Below, piece by piece: positions 23,515 through 37,401 of a DNA stretch of 64,000 nt. The notes below the pieces were generated by a model. The model saw only the letters and a list, made by a program, of their open reading frames with translations. It made no database searches and was not told the origin of the DNA. Numbering within the stretch: position 1 is the stretch's first letter; the number at the start of each line of letters is the position of its first letter. Origin of the DNA: Pocillopora verrucosa (Eukaryota; Cnidaria; Anthozoa; Scleractinia; Pocilloporidae); the NCBI RefSeq assembly GCF_036669915.1, contig NC_089316.1, positions 8,031,972 to 8,095,971 on the forward strand. Direction: 5' to 3'. A program made the position numbers and the translations under genes.

Positions 23515-26500
23515 TCATCTGTCCGGCAGAAGGAAGTGAATAACGTTTTCGTACACCACAAATGTAAGTGCACATGCTGGCGTTACTCTAAAAAGAAACA
23601 AAATCAACAACAATCAAACGCACAATACACAGTAAAATCGACAATGAACGTTTTACATATATTACAGTTTCAGGGTTTCTTCTAAAGCGCTCTTTTGCTG
23701 GATTTCCAAAAACAAAAAAACCGCTAAAACTTACACTAACATATCAGGTGGGGCACAAACATTTGTGATAACGATAAGTATCTTAATAATTTCACAGTAT
23801 TCGAACATGTAACTGACGAAAACAATGACATGACACCTACTCCAAATTTTATAGCCTCTTAATGTATCTATCGCCTGTCTCTTCTTCCCAGTTTCTCACA
23901 GACTGGAGGGTGCAAATAAGTTCAAACACCTTATGGGGGTACCCCATCTCTTAAGACCCTTTCCTTTACAAAGTGCCACCGAAAATTAAAGATGGGAGCC
24001 CACTAAGCCCTCTTGGCAAATTCTAGATTATACATTGCGGTTTAACACATAAAACTAACAAGTAAATCTACTTGTATCATCAAATTTATTTTTAACATTT
24101 AGCCTTACCTGAGGACACTGGGAATTAATCCTTTATAAAATCCTGTTACTCCTTCATGCCTAAGATTTTGAAAAGAACCTGCCGTGAGGAGAGGCCAGAA
24201 AAAGAAGAATACCTTCTTTCATAAAAATGTGGACTTTACCACTAAGCCGTAAGTCAATCCGAAAATTGGATCCAGTTCTCAAACAAGCTGGTTTCAGTTC
24301 TCCGCCAATTTCGGTCCAATTCTTTGTCAAATTGTTTCAAACGGGCAAAACATGTACCTCTCTTTAATGTAGAGGGTTTGAAACTAAAGATGGAAAGCTA
24401 GTCTATAACGTATCGAAAACTTTAAGTCCTCATGTCAAGTTCCAACTTACCTGAAAGTCTTACTAATCACATCCAACGCGCCTTTGTATTCCACCATCGT
24501 GTACTGATTCTTTAGAAAAGTAAAATTCATGAACAATAAATGACAGCAGGAAACAGTAAATACTGAACGATTTAACAAATCAGACTTGCTCAGGGACAGC
24601 TCCAGATATATTCAATTGGTTTTAGCTAATTTTATGGGCACAGGATCAAAACTTTCGCGCCGTGCGTTCTCATAACAATCTTGGATCCGTGTTTCTTAAG
24701 AGGAATAGAGAGAGTGAAAGAGGGTGAAAGCTACTCTCCCTCGTGAGATTTGGTATTTATCCTCATTGAAGGGTCTCCCTGGCCTTTTGTTGGTGCCAAT
24801 TTGAACCACTGGGAGGGGGATGTGTGGGGCTAACGAATCTTTTCCCAAGGAATCGATACAATGACCTAGTTGAGGCTCGAGGCTCGAGCACAGGCCACAT
24901 CAACCTGGAGTCCAGTAAACCAACCGATGAGATCACCGGCCTGAAAACTAAAAAAAAAACCCTTAAACTAAAAGTTTATTTCAAGATAATAGCATACAAA
25001 AGTAAAACAAAATCGATTTCGAAAGGTTAATAATTTGCTAATGAATCTCCCATTCTAACCTGAAGTCTTGCTCTAACCACTTGATAAGGATATGTCGCTG
25101 TTGCGGCGAAAATTTTCGACAGTGAAGCCATTACAAGGTACTCAGTTGAACTCTATGAAGAAAATGAAAGTTAGCAAAACATAAAGTAGAGAGCAAAACA
25201 CTTTATATAAAAAAAGAACTACTATATTTTCAGCACTTCAGAGTGATTCCCAAGATAACCCACGGTTACATAATAATAAACGTCATCCTATTAGTACCTT
25301 CCTACCAGCCACATGTACAACAAAGGTAATAGAGGTTGTCTTTTGGACGTCAGTTGTAGCTTCAAAATGCTGAAGCTCGTCATGGAGGACTACTACTCAA
25401 GATGAGAAGCCAAAAACTTCCCCCACCCTTCCCTCTCTCGTGTTCTCCCTTTACATTCGCTACTGGCCACTACATGTGTTCGTGTTAACCCTTTACACCC
25501 TAACATCAATATCCATCTTCTCCATACTGTTCTCTGTACATTTCCAAAGATACTAACAAGGAGAATTTCTTAAACAGTCAAGAACTTTTTCAGTGGCTGA
25601 ATATTTCCTCTATTCTCATGACCTCCATGTGTGATTCAGAGGTGATATTGTAAGGAGAAGTTAGATGTCAGTCAATCTTGTGGGGGGGGGGGGGGGGGGG
25701 CAAAGGGTTGATTCTTATCAATCCTTCTGGGTGGAGAGGGGAGTTGAAAGTAAAGTTTCGTTCCAGTAAATGACAACACTTCAATCATCCACCCTAAGCT
25801 ATGAACATGATCAGAGCACTTCACATGTTTTGTATATCAAGGATTAAATTCAAGAGTTTCTTGTTTGCTAACTCGGTTGAATTTGTGAGCTTTAACACGT
25901 ATACAATCAACTATACAAACACATGCAGACAGTATGCACCAGCTTCTTGTTGATTGGTGTTCCAAAATATTGACTGTAGCCTTTCTTCAGCTCCTCATAG
26001 GCCATGAATTGTAGTGCTCCGTGTGATACGCCAAAAATACCTGGAATGTAACCCTGGTCAAGTAAAATAAAATGATATGAGCAAACTTCATGTTCCATCC
26101 AAACACATAAACTCAGGTTAATCACTCACAATGCCATTATCTTAGCAACACCAAGTTGGTGAGGCCTTCAATAAGGCTCAAATAGCTTTGTATGGTTCCT
26201 GACTCTAAGACTGATGTTTATGCTTCTCTTTCCTTCCCTATTTCTCTTTTTGATTGTTCCCCTCCTTTTTCTAAGGAAGTTTAAAAACCACTGTTGGCTT
26301 AGTGCATATCCAGCGACCAAAATATACCAACTACAATATCAAAATGTTTTACATAAGGTGACAAAAGTGAATATCAAAGACATAATTGTGATTGCATCAT
26401 GCAGACCTACACCTGTAAGATAGGTGGATGGATTTCCTATGCACGTATAAAAACTAAAGATCGTATATATATTTTTTAATTCCTTTATTGTAGTACATTT

Positions 26501-29500
26501 TATTCCATTTTTTTCTTAAGCCCAAGGTATTAACGTACACATGGTGCAGTACACACTGCTGGTGACTTTTTGGACTTGACTGACTTTACTAGAGACCAGT
26601 ACCCTGCATACTTCACAACAAGTCCAGTACACACAGTCAAAATTACTGTATCTTAATTTTTAACTTGATCAGTCAATCAAAAAGCTGTCAACAGATACAT
26701 ATCAAGGTTACCTTGTATAAACCTCTCAACCCCTCATGTCTCCACAACTTTAACAGAGCATCTGTAGAGAACAAGGAGTACAAAATAAGTCATGCATCTG
26801 GATTTCATTTATATGGGGAGTTGGTGAGCACAATTACATATACCAGCACCTTGACTCAGGTTCAATTCCCTCACAGTGAAATTGTGATTGAGAAAAGGAT
26901 CAAACAATTTATTATTCAGTGCTGAATCAAACTTTAGGCTTATGAATAACTAGAAGACATAATCACAAAGTTGAAAGGGCTCTTGATTTTTAACTACGTT
27001 CTCCTCATAAGTGGCAAGTTCGAAATTTATCAAGAACAGTACGAGGAAAATACATACTGATGTAAGGGTGCAAAGGGTTCACTTTTCTTTCCTCCCTCTT
27101 GGGTAAAAAAGAGTCATTCATCTTTGCAAAAAAAATGTCTTACCAAACATTCCTTTGTACTGTGGTGTTTGTGTTTTTCCTGCAAGGGGATCAGAGTACT
27201 GGAGACATAGGCGAGTTTTCACCACCCATATTGGGTTTGTGACTGACAAAGTCCCTATTCCTAGTGATAAAAAGAACACATTCCATTAGGCACAAAAGCT
27301 GACTAAGTGCAAATACTATACAATGTACAATTTAAAAACAGGTTTACAGCTAACATTTACAAGGATATTTAGCATGTTGGTTTTTTTCATTGACCCTTTA
27401 ACCACCAAGATCTGATTGTGAATTCTTTCCTCTAACCCCTACACATTTCCTTGTAAATAAGGAATGAGAATTTGGTGTAAGATTAGGATGTGTTTGTGTA
27501 TTCTTATAACCTGTTTGCTGGATAATGTAAGGATATTATGGGGAGAAGTTATATGTTGATCACTTCTGAGATTAAGGGGTTAAGCTAAGGAGGACAAGTT
27601 TGAGTTATGGAGGAAGGAGTAGGGGGAAGGAGGAGGGCAAAGGGGAAGGGGGAAGGAGGAGGGGAAAGGAGGAGGGGAAAGGAGGAGGGGAAAGGGGGAG
27701 GGGGAAGGAGGAGGGGAAAGGAGGAGGGCAAAGGGGGAGGGGGAAGGAGGAGGGGGAAGGAGGAGGGGGAAGGAGGAGGGGGAAGGAGGAGGGCAAAGGA
27801 GGAGGGGGAAGGAGGAGGGGAAAGGAGGAGGGGAAAGGAGGAGGAAAAGGGGGAGGGGGAAGGAGGAGGGGAAAGGAGGAGAGGGAAGAGGGAGGGGGAA
27901 GGAGGAGGGGAAAGGAGCAAAATAACCAAAATAACCAAAACCAGGGGGAAAGCTGGGAAGAAAAGGAAAAGCCTGCCACTGTGACCAGAGATTTAACTGA
28001 CCAACATTCCTTCACAAACGATATTGTACATGGTATTGAACATAGTATTGACTGAGACATTGTCATTGGTCAGTTACAAGTAAATAAAACTGATTAATAA
28101 AAAAAACAGATTGATCAGAAGTAAATTCAGAGAACTTACACCTAACAGATCAAATAAAACAGGAGTGGCCCTCAAAAAAACTGAAATTTCCTCAAACGAA
28201 CTGATTTGGTCTTTTGATTTGCTTTATAATAATTTTCACAGAATAGCCACCTCAAAGCCCATGTCACCTCAAGGATTCTCTTTACAGCTGTATAATTATG
28301 TACGCTTAGCAATAATTTTAGTAAAAATTTCCAAGTGCCTTTCCAGACCAGGAGAACTGTTATTTCTTTTCTCTCTTTTTGCAGATCCTTCCTTTTAGTG
28401 GAGTTTGGGTGAACAATCTCTTGCACTATGTCAAAAGTTAGTACATAGAGACAACCCACACTGCAGGTTTCATTTTCAAACAGACTGCAAATGCTGATGC
28501 TTGCCTCAAAGGAACAGAAAATACTGTTTAAGCTTAAAACAAAAAGTGCCTCATTTATCAGAATATGTTGCTCTAACAGAATTGTGCTACCTCAACTCTA
28601 AAGACAAAATGGCAAACCACAGTGTTTGTTATGACTGGAGCTACCTGTGCCTCCAATTATAATACTAAAATCCCTCACCTGCCACAGCTCCTGCTATCAG
28701 ATGCCTCTCAAACCCTAAAGGCTTATCACTATCTTTCTGCATCCATGCTTTTAAAATGTTGTAACTGTGTTAAAGAAAAATAGCAATAATAATCAAATCT
28801 GAGCTGTGCATTTAAAAAGAAAACATTTCTTTGGTGAAATAATACTCTAAAGACTTTGAGAGTGAGGTAAGTTTATGGAATTTTGTTTGTGCTCAAGTAT
28901 TTACCTGAAAAAGTACAGACCCCACGCTGATCCATTTCCCCAAACATTAGGTGTCACACCCTGTTTGTGAAAAGACAAAAAAATATATTATCTTCCAGGC
29001 AAAAAAAAAAAACATTTGAGAGTCTCCTCACACCATAGTTAGGTTAGATAACACTTGGAAAACTGTGGATTTAGTATGATAAAATTAATAAACTTTGTCT
29101 ATTTTTCTCATCACATGCAGGGCAAAATTACTGAATGCTGATAGGCTGAGACAGAGGGCATTTTTTTCCCCAAATTGCCCTCATCACTCCACGACTCAGG
29201 CAATTTTGGAAAAACTTTAAAAATATGCATGAAATTAATTTTTAATTGCCTTCAGGCCCATGCGATTACATATCCACAGAGGACTCAGATGGAAGAAAAG
29301 AATGTTTGTGATGAATGCATGTTAGGTGGATTACTCAGTCAAAGATACATTAAATACAATTGAGTCTGGACACAAGGAAAACAGTTTTCCCATGGGTAAA
29401 GATTGCAACTACACACTCAAAACTGGAAGGACCTAACTTAGATATAAATTTGTGTATGAAAGTGACACCCACAATTTTTATAAGACACAAATTAAAGAGA

Positions 29501-31064
29501 ATAAACACAACACATCCCAGTGATTTCATGTCAAAATAATTTTTGTTTAGGATTAACTGCACTCGGGGCGCACTTCAAATCCTCATTTCCCATCCAAAAG
29601 AAACCTGCTGCTAATCACATTCAGGCAGCAAGGATCAAGAAAACATGCCTTCATGATCCATGAGCAAATTATCTCTTATCATTAAGTAGGAGTGCCTCTA
29701 TCTCAGCCAATTAGTATCTAGTAGTTGTTAACCTCATATATGATAAATTATAGAAATGCATGTTTGGACATAGAAAATATATAGAACGATGTATTGATGA
29801 TAATACTATCATTTAAAACTTAAAACCATTATCACCAAGTTAAATGAAACCATTGCAGATCTTAAACATTTCATTCCAGGAACAATTAAAAAGTATATTC
29901 TCCTTAGAATAAAAATACAATGTTGAGAAAAAAAGTGATAAGAAGAAAAACAATTTAAATGAAGAGGTATTACTTGCTTTCGAACCACATTCTCAAGATA
30001 AGAAAAAAAAACAGAATTTATGGTGAACAGTAACGACAATTTATAGTCAGATTTCAAAAGTGGTTTCAAGGGCTAAAAGAAAAACTGCTGCGAACCCTCA
30101 AAATTAATAATGCACAAACTGTGCAAGTATTGCAATACTTTTTACAAATCAAAGTACCTGATATAATCCTTTTAAGCCAGCTGTTCTCACAATTGACTTC
30201 ACTGCATCAGTAAGTCCTCTGTAAGCTGGTAACTTTCCACTTCCATCATTAACTGAGAAATAATAATATTGGTAATATCTTTCTGGCAAATGTTTCATGC
30301 ATGTATGCTCTCTGATACTATATCACAACGAAGGTATTTTTAAACTAGATGTCAAACAACACGTCACTAACACGTCAACACGTCACGTCCGTGTGAACTT
30401 TAACACGTCACTAAGTTTAAACAACGAGAGTTTTCAGTTAACGAAACTGAGAGTTTCAAAGAGTTGCAAAAAACATTCCAAATGTTCCTAACTGGATTAT
30501 TGTGGATCACTTCCTTTTTTGAATGGTTCTAAAGTAAGCGAAAGACAAATACAAGTAGTCTTGTATGTGATGGAAGTTTCGATTATTTCATCTCACAGTT
30601 TCGGGTCAAATTATACTACAAAAATGTATGAAATTTACTGTATTGAAAGAGGTGCAAACATTTATGAAATAGTTGTATTAGTGCCGGAATAAATTCACAC
30701 ATATATGTTTTGCATAACGATTAACGCTCAAGTTAATTTATTAAACTTAAACTATTAAAGTAACCTCGCCACTTACAATTCTAACGTCACGATGAGTCGA
30801 TGGTGATTTCCGAATTCGGCGGAAGGCAGCTTCGTTAGTGAATGGAGGGTATCTAAAACCTGGTGTGTCTATTGTAAGATGTTATATTTATTACCCAATC
30901 TTACCTTGGAATCTTATTTTAATCAGGTCCAACGGATGCAGCACAAGAGTTGACGTAACTCCTCCAGACACGCCAGCGATAAGATGCTCGTAGCGAATAA
31001 ACCGAGTGATTGAAGGCGTTTTTGAAGTTGCTGGACGGTCTGGAATTGCCTGTTGCTCGCTCAT
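23515..31064 (-). CDS. SLC25A32: Mitochondrial folate/FAD carrier, SLC25A32 family (complete)
   Basis: Eleven coding exons assemble with matching phases: 30905-31064, 30158-30252, 28905-28960, 28679-28764, 27144-27260, 26712-26761, 25940-26053, 25060-25152, 24451-24509, 24109-24159 and 23515-23587. The total is 954 nt, giving 317 aa, close to the usual length of about 315. The three carrier signatures are present: [21 protein letters not shown] (the Trp in the second repeat is characteristic of this subfamily) and [11 protein letters not shown]. Other family blocks are GLYQGVTPN(V)[21 protein letters not shown] and a C-terminus [20 protein letters not shown]. It is a six-helix inner mitochondrial membrane protein thought to import folate or FAD. 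The start is the first ATG, in exon 1, giving [11 protein letters not shown]. It converges with gene C. Its intron 4 holds a 0.3-kb purine minisatellite. Confidence 0.95.
25495..25711. repeat. TTAACCCTTTA-type element, copy 2 (in SLC25A32 intron 7)
   Basis: Orthologous by duplication to the element at 5112-5327. It starts TTAACCCTTTACACCC and ends CAAAGGGTTGA. A G-run of about 19 (25682-25700) lies near the end, where the first copy has only about 10, showing microsatellite growth. Confidence 0.55.
27390..27583. repeat. TTAACCCTTTA-type element, diverged copy
   Basis: It begins TTGACCCTTTAACCACCAAGATCTG and ends GAGATTAAGGGGTTAA, with ATATTATGGGGAGAAG near the end as in the family. It lies in intron 4 of SLC25A32. 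Confidence 0.45.
27606..27920. repeat. Purine-only GGAGGAGGGGAAA minisatellite
   Basis: More than 20 imperfect copies of a unit of about 13 bases, GGAGGAGGGGAAA or GGAGGAGGGGGAA, with almost no pyrimidines over 300 bases. It creates long open frames in several frames on both strands, which are artefacts. In the SLC25A32 transcript it is a C/T-rich tract in intron 4. Confidence 0.95.
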
Positions 31065-32854
31065 GTTGTTATAAGTTGAATGTGTACTTTCAACTCATTA
31101 TTACGTGCAAGAAAACCAATGTTTTGTCATACTATCACAGTCGTAATTATTTCATCAGCTTCGTCCGCCATGTTGAAGAAAGTGTTTACCAGGTTCCCAC
31201 TGCCTATATTGACCGATGAAAGTTAGTACTGGATAGTGCACAACTAGGTTCAATCATGCGTGCATTGCCTCTAATGACTAGGATGACAATTTCTGCGTAG
31301 CTTATCGAACGTCGCTCACAACAACCGACAACATATGTCCTTCTCAGGGCTACATTGGACTGGGACGATCAGATACGCATTTGTTGCATATCTTTTCTCT
31401 AAAGTCCTGTTCATTGAAATGATCTTATTTCAAATAAAGATTCATTGAGTTTCCTTCAATGGCGCCTGACTAAAGCAAGGATCTAGGGATTTATTTATTA
31501 CTTACGGAATAAATAACGATATTTTAAAACGAATGAGCCTCCTTCATGAGTAGTTTATGAAGACGTTTTAACATAAATAGAAAAATGCAAATACAATTTC
31601 TGTTGTTGTTGTTGTATTGACTCTTTACTTCCAAAAGTGATGAATGTATAATTCCCTCTTCTCCTATTTCAAGCTATAAAAGTATCACAAGAGGAGAGCC
31701 TCCCACCTTCCCGCCGGTGCTCGGGCCCGATAACAACTTGTGTAATCTCGATACACGTAAATAGCAGTCACAAGGGAAAACTGTGAATCATATCTTTGGT
31801 GATAAACAGACAAGCGCAAGTCGTAGGAGGATCTCAATGGGGTGATGGCTTTTATTACTACCGGTTAAAATTTAGCCCATTTTACAGCTAGCGGTAAAAT
31901 TTCGGATATTCCTTTGCATTCGTCGATTTTTACGCCTTAAACGGCTCTGTTTTTGCCGTTTTACTGCTAAAGGTTAATCCCGTTGAGACCCTTTTGTAGA
32001 GCCGAGGTGCACTGATTATTTTTTCCATTGATTCACAATCTACCCCTAGTGGACGACTGGCACAGTACTCAATGAACAGAATTACTCTCATTTAAAAACC
32101 ATTTATTGTATACTCGGAGTGAACACAAATCACTCAGGTGAAATAAAAAACATTAATTTTAGACGATGGGAAATATAGTTTTGGCATTGTGTATCATAAG
32201 CCTTTCAAATCCTAAGACAAAGTATGGATTGGCTGAGTTATATCCTACTTTTATATCTTTGCTATAGGAAAAAAATCGAATTTAACATGGTTAGTCGACT
32301 TGCTGATTTTTCAAAACTATTTAGACAATCTTTTGGATAAACGAAAATCCACATATTGTCTCCTCTTATTAAATCACGAGCGACTCAAATTTCAGAAAGG
32401 ACACTTCGAATTCGTCACATTTTACTACTTCCATCGGAGACGTATTATGTCTTGCGACTTCTTCACCAATAACTGCCTTCTTTTAAATCTTTTTTATTTC
32501 ATTTAAGCATATACTTATCTACTCCTATTTTTTTTGTTTGCTACTTTCCACGCGTCCTTGTCAAAGTTCAGAAATGAAACGATTTTAAGAGATACGGACC
32601 GTTGAGTGGCACTCAAATAATGATAGACGGTATTCTTCACTCGCTCTCATGTTTCTCCTAAAAATGAAAGTTCTGAACTGTTTCAAGTCCTATTTCAAGT
32701 TAAAGTCTTTTTACGGTGTAAATTCATGTGATGTCATCTCAGCAAGGCTCTTTGGCGACGCTATATTTTGTAGAACAGTCTATTCGCATCACTCAAAACA
32801 GCTCAAAGCTGATATCAATTAAAATGGAACTTAGAAGATATCGGATTACTGATT
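31065..32854. other. SLC25A32 promoter side and gene D 3' flank
   Basis: About 1.8 kb with no recognisable gene. The SLC25A32 start is at its left edge and gene D ends at its right edge, both on the minus strand. No clear core promoter motif was recognised. Confidence 0.5.
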
Positions 32855-35800
32855 CTAGTCGAATATAACTATAATTTGCACTAGGCCGTCTTCATTTACA
32901 TTGCCGCCAGTCACACCGTGGCAATTTTCACCAGCGCAATACGAACCACCTCCCCCTCCGGCTTGTTTACCATGGGTACCGCTGCCTCCTCCTGAGTACC
33001 CTCCCCCTCCACCTGATGCACCGTTATCCTCTGCTCCTCCTCCACCTCCACCAAACCCTCCCACTGCTCCTGGTGCCGGTCCACCGTTATTTCCACTGTT
33101 CATACCTCCTGCTTGACCTCCAATCCAGCCCTGAGCATGTGACCCACCTCCCTCTCCGTGCTCAGATCCTTTTCTTGAACAGCTTTGGCCATTCCAACCC
33201 GCACCCACTCCCCCATGGTAGTTAGCGTCATCATTGTTACATTCTCCTGGTTGCCCCGTGGTACCACCCTTCTTCACATGTGACGGATCGTTCCCCACAC
33301 TACTGGTTCCACTTGTTCCTGCCTGACCGTCCACACCATTATATCCACCAGATGCGCCTCCACCTCCTCCGGCAGCTAACAACAGCACATTGGTTGCGGT
33401 ATAAACAAAGCTCCCTCCTCCTCCCCCAGTGCCAGCATTGTCTTCAACAGACAGCCCAAGCTGAGCTGCTGTCATAGTAGTGCTTTGGCCACCTTTTACC
33501 TCCACTGAATCTCCTCCTCTCTGCCCTACAACAATACTTAGAATAGTGCCTTTGGTCAGTCTAAACGTCCCTTCTATCGCTGCCCCATAGCCGCCATAAT
33601 AGGTTCCTGGTCTGAATCCATAGTCGTAGGAATGCGCCCCTCCCCGAGCGCCCAAAGCTTTAATGAGATACTTGGCTGATCTTGGGACGGTGAATTTTTG
33701 AATGATACCAAGTCGTCCTTTACGGCCATCAGGTGTAAAAGAGAGGGGAGCTTTAAGAAAATGACGTAACATCCGATAAGTGATTGACCATCCCCGGCCA
33801 TTATTACTTTGGTTATAGTTGCACCACACTCGGACAAATAGCACTCCAACAAAAAAATTATATATCAAGAATTTCCTAAACATTTAAGATTGAAGAAAAA
33901 ATTGTTTGAATTTTCATATATTGCATACTAAGAAACGGCCTGGCGCAAAAAATAGGGCCTGTTCACAAGTAACTGCGCCAGCTCAATCAGTGGTATTAAT
34001 TCTGAGTTCATTTCAGACTAATGGAAATGCAGCCTGGCCTGCCACCATGGCGAGCTGAGATTTCGGTAATTAAAATGAGAGAGTTCAATTTCCTTTACAA
34101 TTACGTTAACCGGACTCGTGTGGAAAAAATTGTTCCAGTTACTGAGATCTTGGTCGTCATTCAGCTGACAGGGTTTCATTTAAAAAGCGGTTAGGAAAGA
34201 TTTAACGTGTTTAACTAAAATTCAGCGCACAGAAAACCGAAAAGAAAAGGATGAAATCGCGTGATACGGCCAAAGAGTGTGTGCCGAACATGTATGTTAA
34301 AAACAACAATATGGAACGCTGTTCAACTAACCTTTCACCTTCAGAAATGTTCTTGCCTCAATTGTAAATTGGGGACCTTTGGCTTCGCACACATAAATTC
34401 CTGAGTCTAATTCTCTCAGAACCGAAATAGTTAGGGTTCCTTTGTCTACCTTCATTCTCTTTTCGTCCCATGCCCCCGCTGCTCGTTTCCAAGAAATCAG
34501 AGGAATAGTCTCTCCTATGGCGGAACAGTTTAGAGACACTGACCCACCAACCCCATTAGTGGCCATGTCTGGTGGCTTCGTGACAAATTTTGGTGCCGAC
34601 CAAACAAACAAGGTCGTAACTGCGAAAGCTTCTCCGAGATGGTTCCTGGCTCTGCATTCATACGGTCCAGTGTCGTTTTTTTGCACATCAATCACTGTCA
34701 AATCTTGCTGATTATAAACTGCTCTCTTTTTAGCTAAGGCACCGGTCAATCTTTTCCACGACACGACTGGCTTCGGAAAGCCGGTCACGTGACATTTGGG
34801 TAAAGTGATGTTTTGTCCCACCCTTGCATGAATGGGTCCTGAAGAAAGTCGAACTTGTGGTTTGGCTAAATGGAAGTAAATTAAATAATTGATATTAAAA
34901 AAATAGTAGTAAGCAGATAACGAAATAAATTCACACCCAGTCTTTCCTGTGGCGATAGAGAAAAGAATTGGAAGGGAAAATATTGGACGTAGTAGAGTTT
35001 TTGTTCCACGTACTTTTCTCTTGTCGGTAACCATCGCGTATATCGCTTTCTGAGCGATTTATTACAGGACCAAAACATTTGATTGGCTAGCGAGACAAAA
35101 ATGTTGATCAAACTGAGTTGAAATAACTTGGACTGAACCACGGGCTTTGATTGAAGAACGAAAGTATTTTTCTCTCTAAACCGTGGAGTTCAAAATTATA
35201 TTAGGCTGAAGTCAGCAGTTGAATACTCGGAAAACTTCAACATGAAAACTTAATCGCATCGGCTAACTTTATGGTCATGTTTATTGTCACAAAACTAAAA
35301 TGTTCCCGAAACAAATGTTTCCATCCAATTGTTTGCATCCAAAACTTTGCATCCAAAACTTTGCATCCAAAACTTTGCATCCGTAATTCTTTCAATGGAT
35401 TTTCGTGCAAAATAATTCAATTGCTATGTCACCCTCGAGGAAAACAAAGCAAAAAGATTCGTTTATGCTTAACTCTCACATTCAATACCGTCAATACCTA
35501 TTCCTACCTTCAACAATTAGCTTCGCAGACTTGCTCTCGGAACCCAAGATATTCCTTCCAACGCAAGTGTATTTTCCCGCGTCGCTAAGAGTCACGTTAT
35601 GGACTTCTAATCTCCCACCCCGAGTGCCAAGGTGAGAATCACTTTGCAGATGAGTACCATTTCCTCGTACCCACATCATAGTCGGTTGAGGATTTCCACT
35701 GACAGAACATTGGAACGCTGCTCTTTGATTTTCTCTAACTGTTTGCTTAGCTGGAGAAACGACAACTGAGGGGAGAGAAATGGATTCCCCAGGTTCTCCT

Positions 35801-37401
35801 TTAGTACCGGGTGGCCCCCTGAGACCTGGGATACCTTTAGCACCCTGCGCACCCTTTTGACCCGGCGGTCCGATATTTCCCTGTTTTCCTGAAGGCCCTG
35901 GTTCTCCTCTAAAACCACGTAACCCTTTCCTTCCCGTAGATCCACGCGGACCCTTCCTTCCACGTGATCCTTTAGGTCCTTGCAATCCCGGTGGTCCCTG
36001 TACACATGTTTGTTCTTTGGGCGAACAAAATGATTGTGGTGACCATGAGCTTATGGTCTTGTTTATCTCACTTCTAACCACCTCTATAGTAACTCCGTCA
36101 GGGATAGGTCGTTTTTGAGATGAAGAGTGGTGACGGGTTCTTCTAGCGTGAACTGGAAAGAATTTGTTCGTTTTTTTCAAAAAGTATTTGAAAATTAAAG
36201 CTGGGAACACTTTCAAATCTCTTCACTTCATAAAAATCTAAAAAGCGGTTTATTCATTAAACCAAGTTTGGTTCCAAACCGGATTCTTCTAACTAACAGT
36301 TACCCGGTTTTTGCGAAGCCCTGTAAACCTTCGGTCGCTGAAAATTAGTGAAAGGAGACCACCTTTTCTCGGGCAATCACCGATATTCGTTTTCTCGCTC
36401 TTTCTATAGCCTCCTTTGAACGAGAACCTGAAAAAAGGCTCAACTTTTCCCTGAGTCACGCAAGAACACTTCACGTTTATTCAGTAGTTTTTAAAAAAAG
36501 GGGCTGAAAACACCACAATCAGAACTGCTCTCTTGAATGTAACACATTCAGCACAAGGGTGGCAGAGGTTTGACGTGGATGGTATCTTGGGAAATTTGAG
36601 TAAGGACATAGCATGGTCTTCGATGAACACCCCTACCCCAATCCCCTCGAGTTTCAAAACGCTCCGCCATCCCTGACCTTTTTGTGCTGCTATCACGATG
36701 AATAGCAGACGTCCCACTCTTGCCAATTATTCAATCAACGATGGACCCTTTATATCCTTGGAGGGCTTAGCTGTATAACAATTCAATCATGAAAAAATTA
36801 ATCGAAAAATTGATCCAAATTATAGATGTAGAGGGAAAAAAGAAGTACTTTGAACGATCGATTGAATGATTTTGATCATTTCAACTGCTCTTGGACTTTT
36901 GCAACCATGATCGCCAAAGAAAGCCCCCGGAAAAAAAATTGAGATAGTGGAAAATATTTCGCCAGGAAAAATTTATATCGTATCATTAAGATAGACAAAA
37001 TCACCGGTACTGGCATGAAATAAACAGAGAGCAAAAGGTAGTGCAATAGCTTTGGATAAGCTCGAGGATCCTTTAAATTGTAAGTTGATTAGAGGAAAAA
37101 AATTACCTTCGATCATATCTTTGCTCTCCTTAGAAATATTGCTATCAAAGTTCCCGACAGAACCAGTCCTTCCAGAGTCTTGGAAGCTTGCTCCTTCACT
37201 AGAATCCTTAATTATGGATTCATGTATTTGCCTCACTTCCGCTATGACATCTTCAACGTGATGAACTCGCTGGTTTATGATCTCAACACGAACCAAGGCA
37301 GCGGTGCAGATTAATAAACATACGAACGATACTGGACAAACAAACTTAGGTGAACAGCTGGGGACATCACCAACAGAAGAGCGATCTTGTTTTTTGGACA
37401 T
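32855..37401 (-). CDS. Type II membrane protein: collagen - Ig x3 - ALK-like glycine-rich domain (gene D)
   Basis: Exons 37107-37401, 35508-36152 and 34332-34865 join in phase 1. A fourth, about 32855-33843, also starts in phase 1 after a T-rich acceptor (TTTTTTTGTTGGAG). Together they give about 820 aa. Exon 1: short cytoplasmic head, membrane anchor around residues 20-37 ([18 protein letters not shown]), then a likely helical stalk ([18 protein letters not shown]). Exon 2: 24 uninterrupted Gly-X-Y triplets from GPPGLQG to GEPGES, then one Ig domain (FQCSVSG, DAGKYTC). Exon 3: two Ig domains ([18 protein letters not shown]). Exon 4: a glycine-rich ALK/LTK-type domain ([42 protein letters not shown]). 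The collagen and anchor arrangement recalls gliomedin/colmedin proteins, but with a glycine-rich end in place of olfactomedin. Alternatively the last exon is a separate 342-aa secreted gene starting at 33883 ([17 protein letters not shown]). Confidence 0.78.
35331..35384. repeat. 14-bp tandem repeat (AACTTTGCATCCAA), about four copies
   Basis: A perfect short tandem array of TTTGCATCCAAAAC in intron 2 of gene D, between the exons at 35508-36152 and 34332-34865. No function is apparent. Confidence 0.85.

Noticed and set aside
27585..28066. Long open frames on both strands (Gly/Arg/Glu-rich and Pro/Ser-rich, up to 153 codons)
   Set aside because: They arise from the stop-free purine minisatellite. 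No domain, splice context or codon bias supports coding.
32901..33225. Proline-rich plus-strand frames
   Set aside because: Antisense shadow of the glycine-rich exon of gene D.
35331..35384. CRISPR-like short repeat array
   Set aside because: Direct 14-bp tandem repeats without spacers, in an animal gene intron.
35491..36005. A 109-codon minus-strand frame rich in Arg, Glu and Lys
   Set aside because: Frame-shifted reading of the collagen exon of gene D.
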